NCBI GenBank assembly: GCA_000169995.1
Contig: AAZW01000010.1
Coordinates: forward strand, 1 to 64,000
Reading direction: 5' to 3'
DNA: 64,000 nt
DNA from: Vibrionales bacterium SWAT-3
Lineage (GTDB): Bacteria; Pseudomonadota; Gammaproteobacteria; Enterobacterales; Vibrionaceae
Shown: positions 16,989 through 26,331 of the stretch, in pieces
How the letters are laid out: each line of letters begins with the position of its first letter
Position numbering within the stretch: position 1 is the stretch's first letter
Notes under the pieces: model-generated
Seen by the model: the letters and a program-made list of their open reading frames with translations, nothing else
Told to the model about the DNA's origin: nothing
Databases searched by the model: none
Position numbers and translations under genes: made by a program

Positions 16989-19238
16989 GTGAACGTCAAT
17001 GTTAAGCTTACTAAAAAAACTCTGATTGCTACGTCCGTAGCATCTATTTTACTTTCTGGTTGTGGGATCGATAATAGCTCTTCCGATAGCCCCTCAAATA
17101 GTAGTGCGGTTCAAAGCGATAGTAGCTCTTCCGATAGCTCCTCAAACAGTAGTACGGTTCAAAAAGACGCTTTAATTTCAACAATAACTCTACCTGCCGG
17201 TGACGCCGAGTGTACCAACGGTGGCCTCAAAGTTATCGCTGGCTACGATGGCAATGAAAATGGCACACTTGAAGATAGTGAACATGTCTCTAACAAAACA
17301 ATTTGTCACGATGGGACCAATAATACCCAGCAGGAAGGTAGCGATATCTTCAATCAAGCTATAGTGTCAGTTGCTTTAATAGCTAAAACGGACACCAGAT
17401 GTGATGTTGGGGGACAACTTGTTACTCTAGGGTTAGATACCAACAACAATAGTATCCTCGATAACAGTGAAGTTCAGTCATCAGAAGTATTGTGTAGTAT
17501 TGGTGCTGATTTCGCGCCAAGTGCCGTCATCAACTCAATCACAGCTAATCCGGCAATCGTTGCTGCAGGCGCACAAACAACGCTAACTGCAACCATCAGT
17601 AACCTTCAGGCGAGCGACAAAGTCACTTGGTACAACGCAAATGGGGATGAATTAACCACATCCAACCCACTCCAAGTTACTGTTCAGGCAGGTGCTGCTG
17701 TTGGCCAAGAGAAGTATCAACTCAGTATTGAAACGACCAACGATCAAGGTCAAACCGTACTGCAAACTAAAGAGATCATCATCACCGTTGCTGAAGCGCC
17801 AGCACCAACACAGTCTGTCGTTCTCGACAGCCAACAAGTGTTCTTACCAGAAGGTTATACAACCAGTGCTCTTACTGGTGATGTAACAGGTACCATTATC
17901 TATGCTGAGCCAGTGGCTACCGCAGCGGCTGCTTCGAGGAGAAGCTCACTCCCAACACCGGATAACACTGAACTTGCAGGTTTTGTTGCAGAGAGAGGGG
18001 CATTAACAGGCCAAACCACAGCTCAAGAAATCCTTGTGGCTGGCGTTGGTGCATTTGCGTCAGAGCTATACGGTGCAGAGGTAGTGCAAACCTCTCTGAC
18101 CACTTTAGAAAATGGTGATGTTAATGCAACCTACAAAATCACATTGCGAACAGGATTAAAGCTTACCGAAATCCTTAATACTCTGATCAATCAAGTAGCC
18201 GTGAATAAAGTTGGCGGAACGGCAAGCGCCTTGATTCCTTCGGCTTCTGAAGTAATACAAACTGAATATCAACTTGATATCACAACCAGCTACAACAAAG
18301 TCGCAGACAGCGCTGTCATTACCAGTACATTGGTTCAAAACGATAAGGTCGTAAACTACTCGGATCTCATTGTTTCAACGACTTCAGAAAGCATACAAGC
18401 ATCTAAAGATGCAACACTACAACTGCAAAATGATAAATTTTCTGCGCTTGATCAAACAACCTCCAAAGCTGACTTCCTATTTGTTATCGACAACTCAGGT
18501 AGTATGGGGGACGAGCAGCAAGCGATCAGTGATTTAACTGTAGCCTTTACAGAAACAATTCAAAATGCGGGTGTGGACTTCATGGTTGGTACCATTACCA
18601 CAGATTCAGATGAACTGCGTGGAAATGGCTTTACTAATGACTTGGTCCAGATTGCTGATGATTTTAAGCCTGGTACCAAAGGTAGCTCTACTGAACGCGG
18701 TATCTACTACTCAGAACTTGCTCTTCAAAAAGGTGGTACTGTTGAACTTGCAGGATACCCAAGATCGGGCGCATCACTATCCGTAATTATCATGAGTGAT
18801 GAAAAAAGCCAGTACAAGAAATACAACTCACCGGAGTTTGACCCTAACAGCAACTTGTTTCTTGATAATGGCTATCGTGTTTATTCTATCGTAGCCCCTG
18901 CTGATGCTAGCTCTAGTCAATATGATGACCTTGCGACAACAACTCTAGGTAAAACTCTAAACATCAATGTTACTTCTGAATATAAAGCATTTGTTGAGGT
19001 AATGGCGCAAAATGCGGGTGCCTCAAGTGCGGGTTACAAACTTTCTAAAGCTGAAGCTCAACATGTTCTTTCATCGTCTATCCTAGTAACTGTTGATGGC
19101 ACGAGAGTGGATCGTAACTCTTCAAATGGTTGGCAATACTACCCACTCTCAGAATCAATCGTGTTTACTGGTACAGCGATTCCAGCAAAAGGAGCAGAAA
19201 TTATCGTTGCTTATCAATACGTAGCTGATTCTAAATAA
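16989..19238 (+). CDS. Large lipoprotein with two calcium-site-like repeats and a von Willebrand A domain
   Basis: About 749 residues from GTG 16989; AAGGAT at 16977-16982 suits that codon better than the ATG at 16983. A lipoprotein signal (ATSVASILLSGC) predicts lipidation at the Cys. The mature start is a Ser/Asp linker made of a 16-residue unit repeated twice (48-bp DNA repeat from about 17075). Then come two Asp/Asn-rich modules, GYDGNENGTLEDSE and GLDTNNNSILDNSE, each bounded by cysteines, of the DUF7151 type. A Thr/Val-rich extracellular-type region follows. A VWA domain starts FLFVIDNSGSMGDEQQ with the MIDAS motif DxSxS intact. The C-terminus resembles an adhesion fold. The partner is unknown. 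It ends head to head with the gsp operon. Confidence 0.8.
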   Translation: MNVNVKLTKKTLIATSVASILLSGCGIDNSSSDSPSNSSAVQSDSSSSDSSSNSSTVQKDALISTITLPAGDAECTNGGLKVIAGYDGNENGTLEDSEHVSNKTICHDGTNNTQQEGSDIFNQAIVSVALIAKTDTRCDVGGQLVTLGLDTNNNSILDNSEVQSSEVLCSIGADFAPSAVINSITANPAIVAAGAQTTLTATISNLQASDKVTWYNANGDELTTSNPLQVTVQAGAAVGQEKYQLSIETTNDQGQTVLQTKEIIITVAEAPAPTQSVVLDSQQVFLPEGYTTSALTGDVTGTIIYAEPVATAAAASRRSSLPTPDNTELAGFVAERGALTGQTTAQEILVAGVGAFASELYGAEVVQTSLTTLENGDVNATYKITLRTGLKLTEILNTLINQVAVNKVGGTASALIPSASEVIQTEYQLDITTSYNKVADSAVITSTLVQNDKVVNYSDLIVSTTSESIQASKDATLQLQNDKFSALDQTTSKADFLFVIDNSGSMGDEQQAISDLTVAFTETIQNAGVDFMVGTITTDSDELRGNGFTNDLVQIADDFKPGTKGSSTERGIYYSELALQKGGTVELAGYPRSGASLSVIIMSDEKSQYKKYNSPEFDPNSNLFLDNGYRVYSIVAPADASSSQYDDLATTTLGKTLNINVTSEYKAFVEVMAQNAGASSAGYKLSKAEAQHVLSSSILVTVDGTRVDRNSSNGWQYYPLSESIVFTGTAIPAKGAEIIVAYQYVADSK

Positions 19239-19257
19239 TTAAAAACTCATAGCTAAC

Positions 19258-19292
19258 AAAAGGGCGATAAGAATTAAATTCCATCGCCCTTT
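19258..19292. terminator. Bidirectional terminator between the VWA lipoprotein gene and gspN
   Basis: Arms AAAAGGGCGAT and ATCGCCCTTTA flank an AT-rich loop. T-rich sequence follows in both directions, so it can end both the lipoprotein transcript (plus) and the gsp operon (minus). Confidence 0.8.
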
Positions 19293-19320
19293 ATTTTCTC
19301 ATTCAGTATTGAATAAAGCG

Positions 19321-20100
19321 CTACAAACGTCCTTGATAGCTAAACTGGTACTTACCTTGGCTATCTGGATTACCAAGCCATTTCAGCTGACTTTGCATCG
19401 CTGGTGGGAATTCTGCACCCGGTTTAAACCATGCTGCCGAGGTGTAGCTTTGATTTGGTGTAACATTCGCAGAGAACTCGCTATCCACTTGAGCACTCTT
19501 CTGAGAGCCCCTGGCTGCCAGTGTATTATCTTCACAAGTGATGTCAGCAATCACAGGGCCAAGATCCAACGAACCCACTGGCGAGTCGACTGCAGCACCA
19601 GACCAAGCCACAGTGCCTTCTCCAGACTGACACCAAGGTTGAGCATGAACCGCATGCTTGATCGTCAGCTCTACTTGTCCACCAATTGAAACCGGGACTG
19701 GAATCGCTGGCGCATACTTCATCACGTTAGCAGCAGGCATTGATGCGACTAAGTTTTCCGCATACGCACCGCTCATGCTGTACCCAACGCGTCCTTTTCC
19801 TGACAAGTTCATGTCGCTATTACGGCCAAAGCGCACCGCTAACTCAGCTTTGGCTTGGAACAGTTTAGAGAACTGAAAGTCCCACTGCACTGAACCGTAA
19901 TTAACAAGCTGCCAGGCGATATTATTGGCGCTGCCCTGCCAAACCGTTCCTTCAACACCTTCAATATTCAAGCCACGCACAGCCGGTGCATGTTTGAGTA
20001 CAAAAGAGGCCGGTAGGTGCAGCAACAGACTAACCGAGAAAAAGACAATAAAGATGCCGCCAAAAAGTAAACCTAACTTCAAAGATAAACCGCGTTTCAC
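19321..20100 (-). CDS. gspN: Type II secretion protein GspN
   Basis: GspN is an accessory inner-membrane component of the type II secretion system. From GTG 20100 it has 259 residues: a short basic N-terminus, one transmembrane helix (about 8-30, LGLLFGGIFIVFFSVSLLLHL), then a periplasmic domain including GVEGTVWQGSANNIAW, typical of GspN. The GTG is one base after the gspM stop and preceded by GAGG. A longer frame upstream overlaps gspM and is not needed. It is the last gene of the operon. Confidence 0.93.
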   Translation of the reverse strand: MKRGLSLKLGLLFGGIFIVFFSVSLLLHLPASFVLKHAPAVRGLNIEGVEGTVWQGSANNIAWQLVNYGSVQWDFQFSKLFQAKAELAVRFGRNSDMNLSGKGRVGYSMSGAYAENLVASMPAANVMKYAPAIPVPVSIGGQVELTIKHAVHAQPWCQSGEGTVAWSGAAVDSPVGSLDLGPVIADITCEDNTLAARGSQKSAQVDSEFSANVTPNQSYTSAAWFKPGAEFPPAMQSQLKWLGNPDSQGKYQFSYQGRL

Positions 20101-20101
20101 A

Positions 20102-20590
20102 TTAACCTCGTTTAAACTGTAGTCGGTTGACCTCAATAACCCCTGGGTTATCGGAGCGATCAATGTCCATAAACTCAACTTCGACACCCTGCTTCTCTTT
20201 CAAGTATGTCAGCCAATCTACAAACTGATTAAAAGGCACAGGTTTCACCCAGACTTGCAGCATCTCGCCACGCGGCTGAACTCGAATCAATTCAATCTTA
20301 AAACGACGCATAGAAGCAGGCACAGATTGGTTCAAAGGCTGGCTAGCAACAATCCCACCACTTCCTCGCAGCTCCACCACTTCGTTGGCTTTGTTGGTTA
20401 CCCAAGCCAGCAATTGCTTCTCACTTTGAATACGGCTTTGCGCCATCTCAGCTCGCTGACTAAGCGGCTGCAATAACCCCCAGTACACGATGCCTACCAC
20501 CAATAGAATCGAACAACCGATCACTAATCGTTGCTCTCTTTGACTTATTGAAGTCCACCACGCTTGGAGTGGCTCAATCATATTTCTCAT
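20102..20590 (-). CDS. gspM: Type II secretion protein GspM
   Basis: GspM is part of the inner-membrane platform and pairs with GspL. The 162-residue protein has a cytoplasmic N-terminus, one transmembrane helix (about 24-42, LVIGCSILLVVGIVYWGLL), a coiled region and a ferredoxin-like periplasmic domain (MRRFKIELIRVQPRGEMLQVWVK). The ATG at 20590 is chosen because AAGGAG lies seven bases upstream; a GTG one codon earlier is possible. gspN follows after one base. Confidence 0.93.
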   Translation of the reverse strand: MRNMIEPLQAWWTSISQREQRLVIGCSILLVVGIVYWGLLQPLSQRAEMAQSRIQSEKQLLAWVTNKANEVVELRGSGGIVASQPLNQSVPASMRRFKIELIRVQPRGEMLQVWVKPVPFNQFVDWLTYLKEKQGVEVEFMDIDRSDNPGVIEVNRLQFKRG

Positions 20591-20610
20591 CACTGATCTC
20601 CTTACGCAGT

Positions 20611-21840
20611 TTATTGACGGGGTTTAAGGGTAAAGCTACCAAATACGGCATCACCATTACGATTCAATGGCCCTTGCTCAACGGTAAACTTCTCTTCAAG
20701 TTTCACTCGCGCAGTCTCGAAATGTTGGAAGTCAGAACTTTTCGCTTCCAATCTCACCTCTGAGCGGTTGCCGTCGTAACGAATACTATTCACTTCGATG
20801 GCTTTCACTTGTCCTAAGGTTTCTGGCAGTAACGCTAGCCATCCAAGTAAGGAATCACCATCACCCGAGCCACCATACTTCTTAGCTTCGTCGTTCATCT
20901 GGCGCTTAAGGTAGCTGACCGTTGGAATACGTTGCTTGCCCGGAAGTACGCTTCTAAAAATACGTTCACTTTCCGTTCGGTACGCTTCGGCTTGTGCTTC
21001 GTACTGCTGAACCTTTAAGACTTGCTGAGTGACGATCACGGCCACCAGCAAACAAGCTGCGATCGCTACTTTTTGCCATACACGCCAGTACTTACTGAAT
21101 GAAGATTTGGTTTTAAAGGTGCCAGTCAGTAAGTTTACGCCACTTGTGATGGCTTGTTGGCTCAGTAAAGACATCACCAGTTCAGCAGGCTTAGCTTGCC
21201 ACTCAAGGCCACTTTGCTGTTGAACGTCATCACTTGGCAGTGCGGTGTAGCTAAAAATCGTTGGTGATTGCTCTTCGTCATCTAAGGCAACCCAATCGCT
21301 TTGTAAGAACATCGCTAGCCATGCCTCATTGATCGACACTGCTTGATAGTTGCTTTGACGCAATAACCAATGCTGGTCGATCTGCAGCGCACTGATGCCC
21401 TGCTCTTCTAAAGGCAACGCCAAGGTATCAGGCAATACTTTACGAAAGATAATGTTAGCTTCGCGGAAAGTATCCAGCGCCTGCTTCAGCCACTCGCGTT
21501 CCACACCACACACGGTGGCATGCGTTGCGTCTTTATCTAAAATAGTCAGATGTAAGTCTTCGATATCTTGCGCGACTTCGTCTTCTAATAAAAACGGCAG
21601 CATAGAATCGAACTGGCGAGCAGCACCCTTCGGGATCTCAACACGCTTAATTAAGCACTCATTTCCCGGCAATAAAGCGATACAACTGCGTTTTTCAGCG
21701 TAAGGCGTTAACTCACCAAGCTGATCCCAGCTAGACAGTTCACCACTTGCTATCACTTCTTGTTGGCTTGTCGACCAAACTAACCACTGCACTGGGCTCT
21801 GTGGTTCGCTACTCAGTCGAACGGTCAGAAACTCGCTCAC
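20611..21840 (-). CDS. gspL: Type II secretion protein GspL
   Basis: GspL links the cytoplasmic ATPase GspE to the membrane platform. The 409-residue protein has an actin-like cytoplasmic domain (about 1-245, starting [21 protein letters not shown]), one transmembrane helix (about 255-273, [18 protein letters not shown]) and a ferredoxin-like periplasmic domain. GTG 21840 is preferred, with GGAGG just upstream; a TTG four codons earlier also gives an open frame. The start overlaps the end of gspK by 32 bp, implying translational coupling. Confidence 0.94.
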   Translation of the reverse strand: MSEFLTVRLSSEPQSPVQWLVWSTSQQEVIASGELSSWDQLGELTPYAEKRSCIALLPGNECLIKRVEIPKGAARQFDSMLPFLLEDEVAQDIEDLHLTILDKDATHATVCGVEREWLKQALDTFREANIIFRKVLPDTLALPLEEQGISALQIDQHWLLRQSNYQAVSINEAWLAMFLQSDWVALDDEEQSPTIFSYTALPSDDVQQQSGLEWQAKPAELVMSLLSQQAITSGVNLLTGTFKTKSSFSKYWRVWQKVAIAACLLVAVIVTQQVLKVQQYEAQAEAYRTESERIFRSVLPGKQRIPTVSYLKRQMNDEAKKYGGSGDGDSLLGWLALLPETLGQVKAIEVNSIRYDGNRSEVRLEAKSSDFQHFETARVKLEEKFTVEQGPLNRNGDAVFGSFTLKPRQ

Positions 21841-22855
21841 TGATTCCTCCAAAACGACGGCGTACCACCGTCACTGTTTCTCGATTACTACTATAGAAAA
21901 GCGTTCGTATACGTACACGAGATTGCTCAACTAAAACCTCTGCATCTAGCTCAAAATAGGCGCTATCTACAGTTAAATATGCTTTTGCTTTTTTGCTGAC
22001 GTCAGCACTCACCGCGGTAATGGCGCCCTCGGCCATAAAATCATCCACAGTGTCCCAGCCATCAAACGGGCGCTTATCAATAAGCTGTTTTGCATCCGAC
22101 TCACTTAAGCCAGGTGCAAACATCGCTTCCAATAACGGGGCTTGTTGCTCAGTCAATGTATTCACATTCAGTCGAAAGTCATCGGTCGGTAAGGCACACA
22201 CAAAAGGACGAACCTTATTCATGACCTCACCAGTCACCTGATACACCGCTCTAAGCTCAGACTCATCCGCCATTAGACTGTTTGCTGCGACATAAGGTGG
22301 CTTCATCGCCTCATAGGTGCTGTCCTCGACGCCTGCCGAAGAGGTTGCTCGAGTATCGCTGTCGACAAATTCCCAGCTTGAATGCGCGATAACCTCAGCT
22401 TGATAAGGCTCGACGTCTTGGTTCTCCAATAAGGTCTGCCAAACTGTCACTAAATAAGGTGTCTGGTTGCTGGAAGTGGTTGCTACTCCAGCTAATGCAT
22501 TGAGATTAAAACAAGATTGTGCGTCAATAATACGCCCTTTAACTTGCCCATAATCTAATGGGTATACCTGCTCTTCCAATGCCCATGGCTGACTTAGGTT
22601 GACCGTATCACTGTCTTTGTAGCTTTGCCTAATACCATCTTGTACAAGCGCTTCAACGCCAATGCTATACCAATAAGCTTGTTGGTAATTCAGCTGGTTA
22701 CCAACGCGTTTGAATTGAGTAAACAAGCGTTCCGACATGCTGCCTGCAATGGTTGCCATAATCGCCAGTAACATCAGGATAATGATCAGCGCGACACCAC
22801 GTTGCTTACGCCCTAGCGAACGTCTTGTTAGTACAAGCTGATTAATTCGAAGCAT
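21809..22855 (-). CDS. gspK: Type II secretion minor pseudopilin GspK
   Basis: GspK sits at the tip of the pseudopilus with GspI and GspJ. From ATG 22855 the protein has 348 residues. The prepilin signal is RKQRG followed by [18 protein letters not shown]; it lacks the Glu normally at +5, which is a hallmark of GspK. The large globular domain includes CFNLNALAG and two helix-hairpin-helix-like stretches ([21 protein letters not shown]). The start overlaps the end of gspJ by 14 bp. An upstream in-frame ATG (22906) would extend the protein into gspJ without family support. Confidence 0.93.
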   Translation of the reverse strand: MLRINQLVLTRRSLGRKQRGVALIIILMLLAIMATIAGSMSERLFTQFKRVGNQLNYQQAYWYSIGVEALVQDGIRQSYKDSDTVNLSQPWALEEQVYPLDYGQVKGRIIDAQSCFNLNALAGVATTSSNQTPYLVTVWQTLLENQDVEPYQAEVIAHSSWEFVDSDTRATSSAGVEDSTYEAMKPPYVAANSLMADESELRAVYQVTGEVMNKVRPFVCALPTDDFRLNVNTLTEQQAPLLEAMFAPGLSESDAKQLIDKRPFDGWDTVDDFMAEGAITAVSADVSKKAKAYLTVDSAYFELDAEVLVEQSRVRIRTLFYSSNRETVTVVRRRFGGISERVSDRSTE

Positions 22856-23555
22856 CACCGCCCCCCTCGCTACTATCTGAGGAGTCACTGCTTGAATCGC
22901 CACCAACCTGATCTAAGGTGCCACTTGGTGTCAGATAAATTCGCTCTATCTCACCATAATCTTTTAACGTCAGCTTAAGTCTCACCGCCTTCGGTAACGA
23001 CTTATCGCCTTGCCACTCTTTACCCCAACGCTTTCCGTCGTAGAACTCAAACTCCAAGGCCTCAACCTCATCAAGCAAAGGGGTGATGACAGCTTCCTGC
23101 CCAGCGGGTGTATCTGGGTAGCGCCACCACAGGCGTTCAAGCGTCTCTTCTTTAAGACGGTAGCCCACTTTCGTCACTTCACCTCGAGGAAACTGCTGCT
23201 GTGGGTTGTGCCAGCCAAGGCGAGTAAACACGATACCAATGCTATCGGAGTCCAATAAATACTCTTTGACTATAACCAGCTTAGATGATGCTTCTTCACC
23301 ATCAGTACGAAATTGTCGCACTGCCATCTGGCGAAAATCATTATCTAAGATAACTAAACTGCGCTGCAGTTGGTTCAAACGAGCACTGCGCTCAGCTGAA
23401 AGCTCGTTGCTTCGCTGCACCTGATTCACTACTTGATAGGCCGCCATGCTCAGTGTGGCAAAGATAGCGATTGAGACCAAAACTTCAATTAAGGTAAAAC
23501 CTCTCCCTTTTGAAGATAGACCTTGTTTGCGAGCCATACTGTTATTTACCGTCAT
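22842..23555 (-). CDS. gspJ: Type II secretion minor pseudopilin GspJ
   Basis: The 237-residue protein has a type IV prepilin leader [26 protein letters not shown] with Glu at +5, cleaved and methylated by the prepilin peptidase. It is followed by the GspJ domain ([33 protein letters not shown]). The C-terminus is a Ser/Asp/Gly-rich tail. ATG 23555 lies four bases after the gspI stop; a second ATG at 23537 is an alternative. Confidence 0.92.
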   Translation of the reverse strand: MTVNNSMARKQGLSSKGRGFTLIEVLVSIAIFATLSMAAYQVVNQVQRSNELSAERSARLNQLQRSLVILDNDFRQMAVRQFRTDGEEASSKLVIVKEYLLDSDSIGIVFTRLGWHNPQQQFPRGEVTKVGYRLKEETLERLWWRYPDTPAGQEAVITPLLDEVEALEFEFYDGKRWGKEWQGDKSLPKAVRLKLTLKDYGEIERIYLTPSGTLDQVGGDSSSDSSDSSEGGGDASN

Positions 23556-23559
23556 GCTT

Positions 23560-23934
23560 TTAGTTAACCACATAGCTGCGCACCGTAACGACTGGAGAAG
23601 CTTGCTTGCTGGTTGCCACGCTGACATCAAAAGCTTTTAGCATATTATCGGCCGTATCGATTGGGGTAACTTTCCAAAACCACTCTCGACCCGCCAACTC
23701 TTGCGTGCCTTGTGTCTTTTTCAGCTTCTCCGGGTGTAACATCACCAAAGCCATTTGATTATCAACGACCATAGCCGCGAAGGTTTTTTCTTCTAAATAG
23801 CTCAATGTATTGATGTGCTGGGTTACGGCGCGAATCACACTGATCGCCGCAGTAGCAAATATCGCGAGTGCCACTAACACCTCAAGTAGCGTCATACCAC
23901 GAGAGCGATAAGGAGAACGGTTATTCCTCTTCAT
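23560..23934 (-). CDS. gspI: Type II secretion minor pseudopilin GspI
   Basis: The 124-residue protein has the prepilin leader RSRG|MTLLEVLVALAIFATAAISVI with Glu at +5 and the short GspI fold (YLEEKTFAAMVVDNQMALV, ELAGREWFWKVTPIDT). GspI nucleates the GspI-J-K tip complex that primes pseudopilus assembly. Its start overlaps the end of gspH by 14 bp. Confidence 0.94.
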   Translation of the reverse strand: MKRNNRSPYRSRGMTLLEVLVALAIFATAAISVIRAVTQHINTLSYLEEKTFAAMVVDNQMALVMLHPEKLKKTQGTQELAGREWFWKVTPIDTADNMLKAFDVSVATSKQASPVVTVRSYVVN

Positions 23935-24514
23935 CTTCTTCTCCTGGTTCTAACAGTCGAATCACACCATTATCCGACGCTTTAATACGCCACCCATCTT
24001 GTATGGTATCGCCTGTATTAGGATAAAAAGAGAGTGTAAATGGTGTCACTTCAGCACTCGACAAGATGTAGACTTGAGGAGGCTTAGGTTTCTTTTCTTC
24101 TTCAAGATCAGCAAACATATCTTCATCAAATAAGCTTCCTGGGTTGAATAACCGATCATCGTCTGCCCATGCGCCACCGCCTAAGCTGAGTGATAGAGCA
24201 AGATCTTCCGGTAGTTCTGTTAAAGAGGGTATTTTTTCGAATTCGACTTCCTGCCAACCTTCAGACTTCAGCGCCATCAGAACATAGGTCGATTTCTTTT
24301 CATCGATACGAATGCCAAAATCCAGCCCACTCAAAATCGCTTCTTCACTAAGTAACTGAACTCGTTGATAGAAACTTTGAGCGTATTTTTTGGCGACATC
24401 TTTACTATTGGTAGGAATGGTCGCAATCACTGCGACCGCCGTTAATGAAAGTAATACCAACACCAAAAGAATCTCAATCAAGGTGAAACCTGGCTGTTTG
24501 TGCGTAGTTTTCAC
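23921..24514 (-). CDS. gspH: Type II secretion minor pseudopilin GspH
   Basis: The 197-residue protein has the leader KQPG|FTLIEILLVLVLLSLTAVA with Glu at +5 and a beta-rich GspH domain. The start is GTG 24514 with GGAG eight bases upstream. The C-terminus is unusually acidic (LLEPGEEDEEE). GspH joins the pseudopilus above GspG. It is separated from gspG by 66 bp. Confidence 0.92.
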   Translation of the reverse strand: MKTTHKQPGFTLIEILLVLVLLSLTAVAVIATIPTNSKDVAKKYAQSFYQRVQLLSEEAILSGLDFGIRIDEKKSTYVLMALKSEGWQEVEFEKIPSLTELPEDLALSLSLGGGAWADDDRLFNPGSLFDEDMFADLEEEKKPKPPQVYILSSAEVTPFTLSFYPNTGDTIQDGWRIKASDNGVIRLLEPGEEDEEE

Positions 24515-24580
24515 CTTGCAGACTCCATATGTTTACGTCCGACCATCAAATAACGGCGTCAAGCGACAATAAGCCTAGGC

Positions 24581-25024
24581 TTACTGAAAGTCTTGCATGT
24601 TCCAGTTACCGATATCCGCAGCAATACCTTCACCACCTTCTTGACCATCAGCGCCAAGTGTAAAGATGTCGATAGTGCCGTTATCACCAGGGCTTAGGTA
24701 TTGATACTCGTTGCCCCATGGGTCGTTAGGTAGACGCTTGATGTAGCCACCGTCGCGGTAGTTACGAGGCTCAGGGCTGCTTGGCTTAGAAACCAGCGCA
24801 TCAAGACCTTGATCCGTTGTTGGGTAAACGCTGTTATCCAGCTTGTACATATCTAGCGCGTTCTCTAGCGCGACGATATCTGTGATGGCTTTTTGTTGAT
24901 CAGCCTTCTCTTTGTTACCCAATAGGTTAGGTACAACAAAGCTCGCCAGCACGCCAAGGATAACCACAACCACCATCACCTCTAGTAGGGTAAAGCCTGA
25001 TTGTTTCTTCATTTTGTTTTTCAT
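24581..25024 (-). CDS. gspG: Type II secretion major pseudopilin GspG
   Basis: GspG forms the body of the pseudopilus that pushes substrates through the secretin. The 147-residue protein has the leader KKQSG|FTLLEVMVVVVILGVLASFV and the highly conserved PNLLGNKEKADQQKAITDI and NDPWGNEYQYLSPG blocks, including calcium-site residues near the C-terminus (GADGQEGGEGIAADIGNW). ATG 25024 follows GGAGA. The upstream in-frame extension to 25087 has no family support. A 12-bp palindrome AAGCCTAGGCTT overlaps the stop and could influence message stability. Confidence 0.96.
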   Translation of the reverse strand: MKNKMKKQSGFTLLEVMVVVVILGVLASFVVPNLLGNKEKADQQKAITDIVALENALDMYKLDNSVYPTTDQGLDALVSKPSSPEPRNYRDGGYIKRLPNDPWGNEYQYLSPGDNGTIDIFTLGADGQEGGEGIAADIGNWNMQDFQ

Positions 25025-25106
25025 TATTTTCTCCAAATTACAGACAACGAGTTGAGGGGAATATTGTCCTTCTTCTCGATAATCCAAAAACGTTCTACGA
25101 ACAGTG

Positions 25107-26330
25107 TTAGCCGCTCATTAAGTTGTTCATTTCAAGCATTGGCATCAGAGTCGCCATAACAATAAACAGCACCAAACCTGCCATCAGAGCAATAAGTGCC
25201 GGGGTAAAAATGCCTAACGCAATATTTACCGTCGACTCAAAGCTTTGGTCTTGGTTATCGGCTGCACGAGTCAGCATCTGCTCTAATTGACCACTCTGCT
25301 CACCACTAGCAATCATGTGCAGCATCATCGGCGGGAAGAGCTTAGTATGATCAAGCGCTTTACGCAGGCTTGCACCTTCTCTCACACTATCTGACGCTTG
25401 CAATACTTGTTGTTTGACATGGTGGTTCGACATTACATCAACCGCCACTTTCATCCCTTCAAGAATAGGAATCGCACTTGAGGTACAAATTGAAAGTGTG
25501 CGCGCAAAGCGAGAGGTGTTGATACCTTTCGCTATCTTGCCGATCAGCGGAATACTCAACAATTTGCGATCCCAACTTAGACGAACGCCCGGTCTTTTGA
25601 GCGCGGTCTTAATCAACACAATCACACCAATGATCAGCAACAGTAATTGGATGCCCCAATCCTGGATAAATTCACTCGATGCCAATAAAAATTGGGTCGA
25701 TTGAGGAAGCTCTTGTCCCATCTGGATGATTGGTTCAACGATCTTGGGTACTACCGTTGCTAATAGGAACGAAACGATAGTCACCGCAAACACCACCAGC
25801 ACCACAGGGTAAATCATCGCTTGCAGCAGCTTAGAGCGCATCTTTTGGCGATTTTCTGCATAGTCGGCTAATCGCTCTAGTACCGCATCTAAGTGCCCAG
25901 ATTTCTCACCTGCCGCCACCATTGCTCTAAACAGTTCATCAAAGATGTGCGGGTAATCTGCCAAGCTATCCGCTAACGAATAGCCTTCCGTCACTTTAGA
26001 GCGTACAGCCAGTAACATAGTACGAATACGAGGCTTTTCAGACTGCTCCGCTACGGCTTTCAAACACTCTTCTAACGGCATACCTGATTGTACTAAAGTG
26101 GAAATTTGGCGAGTAATCAAAGCAAGGTCTGGCGTGCTGATACCACGCTTAAAACCAGTAGAAGGCGCACTGCCTCCTTTACTGCTTTTTGCTTTGGCTT
26201 CAGCCATTTCAACCGGCATTAAGCCTTGCTCTTTTAAGCGCTGGCGAGCCTGACGAGCGTTATCCGCTTCAATCGAGCCCTTTTTGCTTTTGCCTTTGGC
26301 ATCCAGTGCTTTGTATTCAAATGCCGCCAT
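25107..26330 (-). CDS. gspF: Type II secretion inner-membrane platform protein GspF
   Basis: The 407-residue polytopic protein has two homologous GspF domains. Each has a cytoplasmic helical bundle (DLALITRQISTLVQSGMPLEE and FARTLSICTSSAIPILEGM) followed by transmembrane helices at about 173-193, 225-243 and 378-398. GspF is the core of the platform that couples GspE to pseudopilus assembly. It starts two bases after the gspE stop. Confidence 0.96.
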   Translation of the reverse strand: MAAFEYKALDAKGKSKKGSIEADNARQARQRLKEQGLMPVEMAEAKAKSSKGGSAPSTGFKRGISTPDLALITRQISTLVQSGMPLEECLKAVAEQSEKPRIRTMLLAVRSKVTEGYSLADSLADYPHIFDELFRAMVAAGEKSGHLDAVLERLADYAENRQKMRSKLLQAMIYPVVLVVFAVTIVSFLLATVVPKIVEPIIQMGQELPQSTQFLLASSEFIQDWGIQLLLLIIGVIVLIKTALKRPGVRLSWDRKLLSIPLIGKIAKGINTSRFARTLSICTSSAIPILEGMKVAVDVMSNHHVKQQVLQASDSVREGASLRKALDHTKLFPPMMLHMIASGEQSGQLEQMLTRAADNQDQSFESTVNIALGIFTPALIALMAGLVLFIVMATLMPMLEMNNLMSG

Positions 26331-26331
26331 A

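Noticed and set aside
24571..24582. Perfect 12-bp palindrome AAGCCTAGGCTT at the gspG stop as a terminator
   Set aside because: No loop and no T-run; it may affect message ends but does not look like a terminator.
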